Shown: in pieces, positions 59,001-64,000 of the stretch
How positions within the stretch are numbered: the first letter of the stretch is position 1
Layout: every line of letters begins with the position of its first letter
Source: Clavelina lepadiformis
Lineage: Eukaryota; Chordata; Ascidiacea; Aplousobranchia; Clavelinidae
NCBI RefSeq assembly: GCF_947623445.1
Contig: NC_135243.1
Location: 21,522,479 to 21,586,478, forward strand
DNA: 64,000 bases
Reading direction: 5' to 3'
The notes under the pieces: generated by a model
What the model was told of the DNA's origin: nothing
Databases searched by the model: none
Seen by the model: only the letters and a program-made list of their open reading frames with translations
Position numbers and translations under genes: made by a program

Positions 59001-62000
59001 TTTGTCTGTTGCGTTCGTTCTGCGTATTTTGGTAAATGTTTGATTGCATTTATCGTTTCCAAAAAGTGTCCCTCAGCCTACCTTTTCTCTACTTCTCCTG
59101 GAGGATTTATCAGATTTCAACACATCTTTGCTTCCTCCTGTGTTAGGGGATTCCCTTTTCTGAAAAAATAAATAATTTGTTTTATTCCCGATGTAAAATA
59201 TATTTGTGAAATCCCTCTCGGAAAGATGCTGATGAATCACTACCAATGTCAAGCCTTGTTGCTGATCAGAAACAGAAACAAACAAAGAAATGGTTCAAGC
59301 AGTAAGAAAATAGAAAAGAAAATAGAATAGAAGTGATAGAGCTGGCAAATAGCTTAATAAACTTCTCACTCTAATTGGTTCCAATGCAATTAACAGCTGG
59401 TTAGTTCTATAAAGTTAAACAGGTCATAGATGGCCTGTGGGGAATTTTATTTATGCCAGTCATAAAATTAATTAACTGCAATTGGTCAGAATTAACATTA
59501 TCTTGAAAGTGGTGGAGAGTTAGAAAGCTCAAGCTGCATGAAAAAACCACACACATGCTGGATACAACTGAAAATGAAAACCGTTTTCAATGGGAAAGAC
59601 ACAGCAAAAAGACAAAGAATGAGGAATAGAAAGCACATACCACTGTGATATGTATCGTTTCACTTTCTGAGATAGGTGAAAGTGCAAAATATACCTGGCG
59701 AAAGTGCAAAAGGCATTCTATACAGAAGTATTTTTAATGATAACAACATAATGTATTTATCAAAATTAACAACCTGCAGAAAAGATCTTCATCTACACAC
59801 TTCAAGTGTACGTGTACTGTACACTATATATATATACACTATATATACTATAATACAGTGTTTCTCAACCTTTTTCTGCGGCGACCCAAATATTAAACGT
59901 AAATTAAAAGCGATGTTGAGGCGACCAAATTTTTTTACCCCTAAATTGGATATTTACAAATATTTAGCCTTTACTCGAACGTAGCTAATCTAAAGTCTCA
60001 CAGCAAAGAATCATCACCATGCTTCTTCATTTGTGTTTCTGCAACAATGCACTATGACGTCAACAAACAGTCAATATGCAATGAATAGAGTAAGGTACTC
60101 AGTTACTGAACGGCTTTGTGGACTAGTTTAATTGACGACGGCGACCCAAACCAACCAAATGGCGACCCACTTTTGGGTCGAAACCCGAGGGTTGAGAGGC
60201 ACTGCTATAATACATAATAGCCAGATAGCATATACATTATACAGCACCTACAAAGTCCCCTATTGGCGAAAGCACTGAAAGGATGCAAACTTTGGTCTTA
60301 AATGTGATGCCAGTTACTGCTTTTACATTTATTTGAAAAGCTAACAAGGAGCTGCTATTTTATCAACCTTTAAGACAAGAGCATATGTTTTGAAGAACTT
60401 AACAAAAACAAAATTAACATCTTTTCAAAAAGTATAAAACAACCAGTTTGTGGAAATAGTTTCAAAACTTAAATTATTATCATATGCCGCCGGTATCTTA
60501 CCTCACGATTTCCTTTACTTTGAACTTGCGAGGGCTTATATTTAGCGTCATTGTCCGCTGAAGAATGGCGACTGTAATGTCGAGTGGGCTGCTGATTAAT
60601 TAAAGTCAAACTATTACATTAAAACACTTGGCAACTCTGTAACAATTGAGGATAAACTCCATAACAGATGGGGATAAAGCTTATTAGCAGTTTATGGGGT
60701 AATGGAATGAGTGGTAGTAGTTTGTTGTAGCAGGTCAACAAAATACATTATTTTGGTGATGTTACCAACATGATACGACCAACTTATATCTATAACTGCA
60801 AACAAGATTACAGTGAGCTAAACACCTTTGATGAATTTTCAGAATCGTTCCGTCTCCGCCAGTCTGGGTCTTCATCAGCAGCACTAGGTCTTCGCTTCAA
60901 ATTTGCCTAAAAAGCAACGTTTATTTTGAAAACAATATCGCCAACGACCTACGTTTTTTTAAATACCAATGTTAATATAGCAAGTTTATTTAGACAAGCA
61001 ACATGGCAAAGTTGAAAAGTGATACCTTCTTGTTGCTGATTTGAACTTGGATGTTGTGTGTCTTCCATCTGTCATCCCAATCATTCTCAAATACCTCCTC
61101 GCTGTTCTGCCGTGAGTGAGATTTATTGGATGGTTTTGATGACTTGTGCGTGTCGCTGTCATCACTCTTGCTTGAGCTCCTCCTCAACTTGGAGTTGGGA
61201 TACTTCTCCAGCATTGTCTTCTCGAACAGTTGCGCTTCAAGCTCCTTCGGACTGAACCTCTCTCTTCTTCGATTGGAGTTAGGTGTTTTACGCTTTACTT
61301 CCTCTTGCTTTTGTTCGGTGGTTTTCTTTGTAGCTCTCTCATCTGCCGGAGGAGCGTTTGGATTGTTTGGTGTTTTTGCCGAGAAATTATTTAGCGGAGG
61401 GGGACGGGTGTTTTCCAAGTCAGCTTGCACCAGTGCATTGGGTTGCTCAAATAGTCCTCCTTGCAATATCTGAGCGTTAAAGTCGGGAGCGTCCACATGT
61501 GAGGCCTGGATAGGAAAAGAGTTCATTGCTTGTTCATAATAAGGTTGGGCCGGCCACTGCATGGGAGAAGCTTGTAAGTTGGGGTGATACTGAGAGTTGA
61601 TTTCAACCCATCCGTCACCCTGTGGGTTAACTGAATTCGGGACATAACCGATGTTGTTAACCATTGGCATTTGTGAAGGCACCACCTGATCTGACCCTCT
61701 GTTTGGAGACCTTTGAAAAGTCATTGATTGTAAGATTGGCTCCTGACCCATTACTTCGTTCCCGTGTGGAAATTCTCTCGCTGTATTGCTAAAATGCATT
61801 GGTGGGGTCATCGAGGTTGGAAAAGGGGGCGGGGGCTGAGTAATATCGACCCACGAAGGTAAATTTTGTGGGGGCTTGTTCATGTTATTCTGCCTAATAA
61901 GGTCACTAACTACAGCCTGAATATGGTTGGGATTGTGGCCGTTTTCTGGAATGTCCTGAAAACCTTGACCCGCCCACTGGCCAGGGTAGCCGTGCTGGAC

Positions 62001-63354
62001 TTCGCTTGTTATTTGTTGCTGCCACTGCTGAGGGGGACGCTCCTTCAGGAGAAAAAATTTCATGAAATTTCAGACAAGGTATTTAAAATCTAAGTATTGT
62101 GTTTATGCATAAAACGCTTTACTTTGTGTCCAAATTTTTAATTATGGCAGTCCATATTTACCGCTTTTTTATTGATCTAGATCAGTGGCTCCCAAACTTT
62201 TTTGATCTGTGGCCCAAATACTTAATTAATAGCGGTTCGTGGCTAACCACGTGTTGTAAAGTTTGGGCACAAGCGATTTTTTTAAGTATGAAAATTTAAC
62301 ACAAAAGCAGGCAAAATGGTATATGACCGTTTGTTTTTCAATGAGATACATGCTCTTGCAATTTGGCTACAAGATTTGAAATTCTTGGCTCTGTTGATGA
62401 GGGAGTACAGTGAATATCTTGCCCAACTTCAAGACGGTTGTGCTGCTTGGACTTCATATCAACTTGTGTTGAAACCGATTATGAATGATTGACACAAAAC
62501 AATATAGTCTGTTCAAACACAGTCTGTGGCCCAAAGACAATATCTTTGTGGCCCACTACTAGGTCATGGCCTACAGTTTGGGAACCAGTGATCTGGATTT
62601 TAATTGAATTGACTTATACGCGGTGAATGGAAGGAGAGAACTTTGAACTGTGAGGCAGTTCTTTTTCACCAAACACAGTTAACTTCAAGCAAATAATGTG
62701 CCTTTGATTGGATTGTAGCTTATTACATTTGTAGACATGACTGATCTGTCTAAATGTAAGGACTAGTACTAGACATAAAATTATCATACAGTGAAGCTAG
62801 ACACTGCAAGTTTTTGAATTAATTACTTGGACTTGCGGTCGATGGTCTGTCCATTCTTGTCTCGGCAATGTCATATTCCAGTCTTTACCTCTGTAAGATT
62901 ATACATTGTCTCAACAATTGCGCAAGCCATGATCATTATCTTCAAATCAGTATTCATAATGAACATATAAAACAAAGATCATACTTATATTAACGGCAGA
63001 AGATTATTTTTATCATCGTATATGAGTACAAGATCACATAAAAACTGTTATTATATATTCATATACCGTACTACTATCGTACCAAAAAAAAACAAACAGT
63101 TAAAAATTTCACCATTCCATATCATACTTTGACAAAAGAAAATCATCTGAACGGTAACTATATAATAAAATATCGTAAGATAGATTTATTTCTGCAAAAG
63201 TCAATGCCTTCTAATGCTATAAATAGAAAGTTCATGAAACATTGTTCAAAACATAAAACCTACGCATGTCGTTTTCCCCAAACTTCAGTTCCATCTCCAG
63301 CTGCTGGGGAATAGTTTCTGTGGTGATTTGCACCACCAAAAGAATCAGGGTAAC
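56060..63354 (-). CDS. CTIF: CTIF-like MIF4G protein (5' end outside window)
   Basis: Twelve exons, all in consistent phase: 63354-63264, 62890-62827, 62042-61026, 60906-60826, 60591-60502, 59159-59082, 58384-58277, 57880-57748, 57411-57302, 56788-56624, 56388-56335 and 56236-56060. The first entry enters in phase, so upstream exons exist beyond the window. About 350 residues of Pro/Gln/Asn-rich sequence (ERPPQQWQQQ, WVDITQPPPPFP) come first, then charged exons, then a MIF4G domain: LTKFIEMTQAF, PKFAKNASILCDRMAWM, GTKFRTVVLN, REQLYSASFRSDRRWYGFAAF, EHIECFGRL and the ending HYACKWN. The order matches CTIF, which binds nuclear cap-binding CBP80 through its N-terminus and recruits eIF3 for first-round translation. 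MIF4GD (SLIP1) has only the MIF4G part, so CTIF is preferred. The donor after 58277 is GTCGTC, a weak site. Confidence 0.82.
59856..60204. mobile_element. hAT-like MITE in a CTIF intron
   Basis: Ends CAGTGTTTCTCAACC and GGTTGAGAGGCACTG form inverted repeats, with a perfect 8-bp duplication CTATAATA (59848-59855, 60205-60212). It contains the mirrored motif GGCGACCCA near both ends. 349 bases, no coding capacity. Confidence 0.92.
62183..62590. mobile_element. hAT-like MITE in a CTIF intron
   Basis: Ends CAGTGGCTCCCAAAC and GTTTGGGAACCAGTG are imperfect inverted repeats; flanks ATCTAGAT / ATCTGGAT are an 8-bp duplication with one mismatch. Contains GTGGCCCA near both ends. 408 bases. Confidence 0.85.
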
Positions 63355-64000
63355 CTGAAATAAAGACACATAAAATATATATGTATAAAATATTCAATTA
63401 AAACATTTTTTTGAAAATCTGTTTATCTGTGAAAACTCTCAAAAATCTGTAAACATTTCCACACTTATTTTCACAAATCTGATAAAAATACCCAAAATAT
63501 CTGTCCAAACTTTTTTGCAAAATTGAAAATAGTTTGATGTATTTACAACATCGCTGCAATTCTATGGAAGTATAATTTCAGAATAATAAAACAGAAAAGG
63601 TTAAAAATAGCCAAAACTTTTGAAAGACTTTCGGGATTGTAAATTCGCAATTTTACACATTTGTAACAAGAGCAATGGAGCAACAATATTATGGAATATT
63701 TTGTGTAATATAATAATCTACAAGTATATTCCAGGATGGAAAATGACATTCTACCTGGTAGCCATCATGGCCTATGTACTGATGTATGTACGCAGAGGTC
63801 AAGCCATTAAAACATTACAGAAAGCTTTTCAGTTTCGCAAAACACGAGGAAATTGGGCTATATTACCAATTATAAAATATTACATCTTAATTGGGCTATA
63901 TTAAATATAGCTAACTTTATTATATAAATATATTAATTAGCAGTTAAATAAAATGTTAATAAATAAAGCTATATTATTACCTCATACTATACAGTTATTT
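63355..64000. other. CTIF intron running off the window
   Basis: AT-rich, with no further exon that I can support. The next CTIF exon upstream must lie beyond 64000 or be too short to see. Confidence 0.5.

Noticed and set aside
1-64000. CRISPR arrays, bacterial operons, rRNA or tRNA genes
   Set aside because: No regularly spaced repeats, no Shine-Dalgarno-led frames and no tRNA box pairs were found; the window is a spliced eukaryotic locus.

Overview
This is a compact, AT-rich metazoan nuclear segment with multi-exon genes, mostly short GT-AG introns, several recognisable transposon families and no bacterial features. Gene content (CFAP90, Brambleberry/KAR5-type nuclear-fusion protein, PIM and VRK kinases, PWWP3A/MUM1, an LAT-type SLC7A transporter, CTIF) and gene density suggest an invertebrate deuterostome. 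A tunicate such as Ciona is my best guess, but no single sequence proves the species.

Layout: (1) 1-2.55 kb: a possible last exon cut by the window edge, then CFAP90 (+). (2) 2.6-8.8 kb: a ten-exon minus-strand gene with four tandem homeodomain-like segments (ZHX/HOMEZ-like), convergent with CFAP90. (3) 9.4-14.9 kb: an intronless VRK kinase, then a decayed tandem copy and a third short remnant. (4) 15-20.9 kb: no active gene; two small inverted-repeat transposons and an inverted, broken copy of a PIM kinase. (5) 20.98-25.77 kb: PWWP3A (-), carrying a whole piggyBac transposon in intron 2. (6) 28-35 kb: a PIM kinase gene (+) lying between inverted repeat arms of 1.3-1.65 kb; one arm holds a solo LTR. 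(7) 36.9-42.5 kb: a Brambleberry homologue (+) with a second, decayed piggyBac in an intron and an in-frame TAG between two predicted membrane segments. (8) 42.55-43.13 kb: a scrambled partial copy of PWWP3A that preserves the empty piggyBac target site. (9) 46.0-54.0 kb: a 13-exon SLC7A5/8-like transporter (-). (10) 56.06 kb to beyond 63.35 kb: the 3' part of a CTIF-like MIF4G gene (-).

The genes do not form an operon or pathway; they are ordinary neighbours. The unusual content is structural: repeated local duplication (VRK, PIM, PWWP3A), duplicated copies that act as natural before-and-after records of mobile element insertions, and at least six small hAT-like elements with clear 8-bp target duplications. 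Exon coordinates were worked out by hand from splice sites and reading-frame phase; no alignment or expression data were available.
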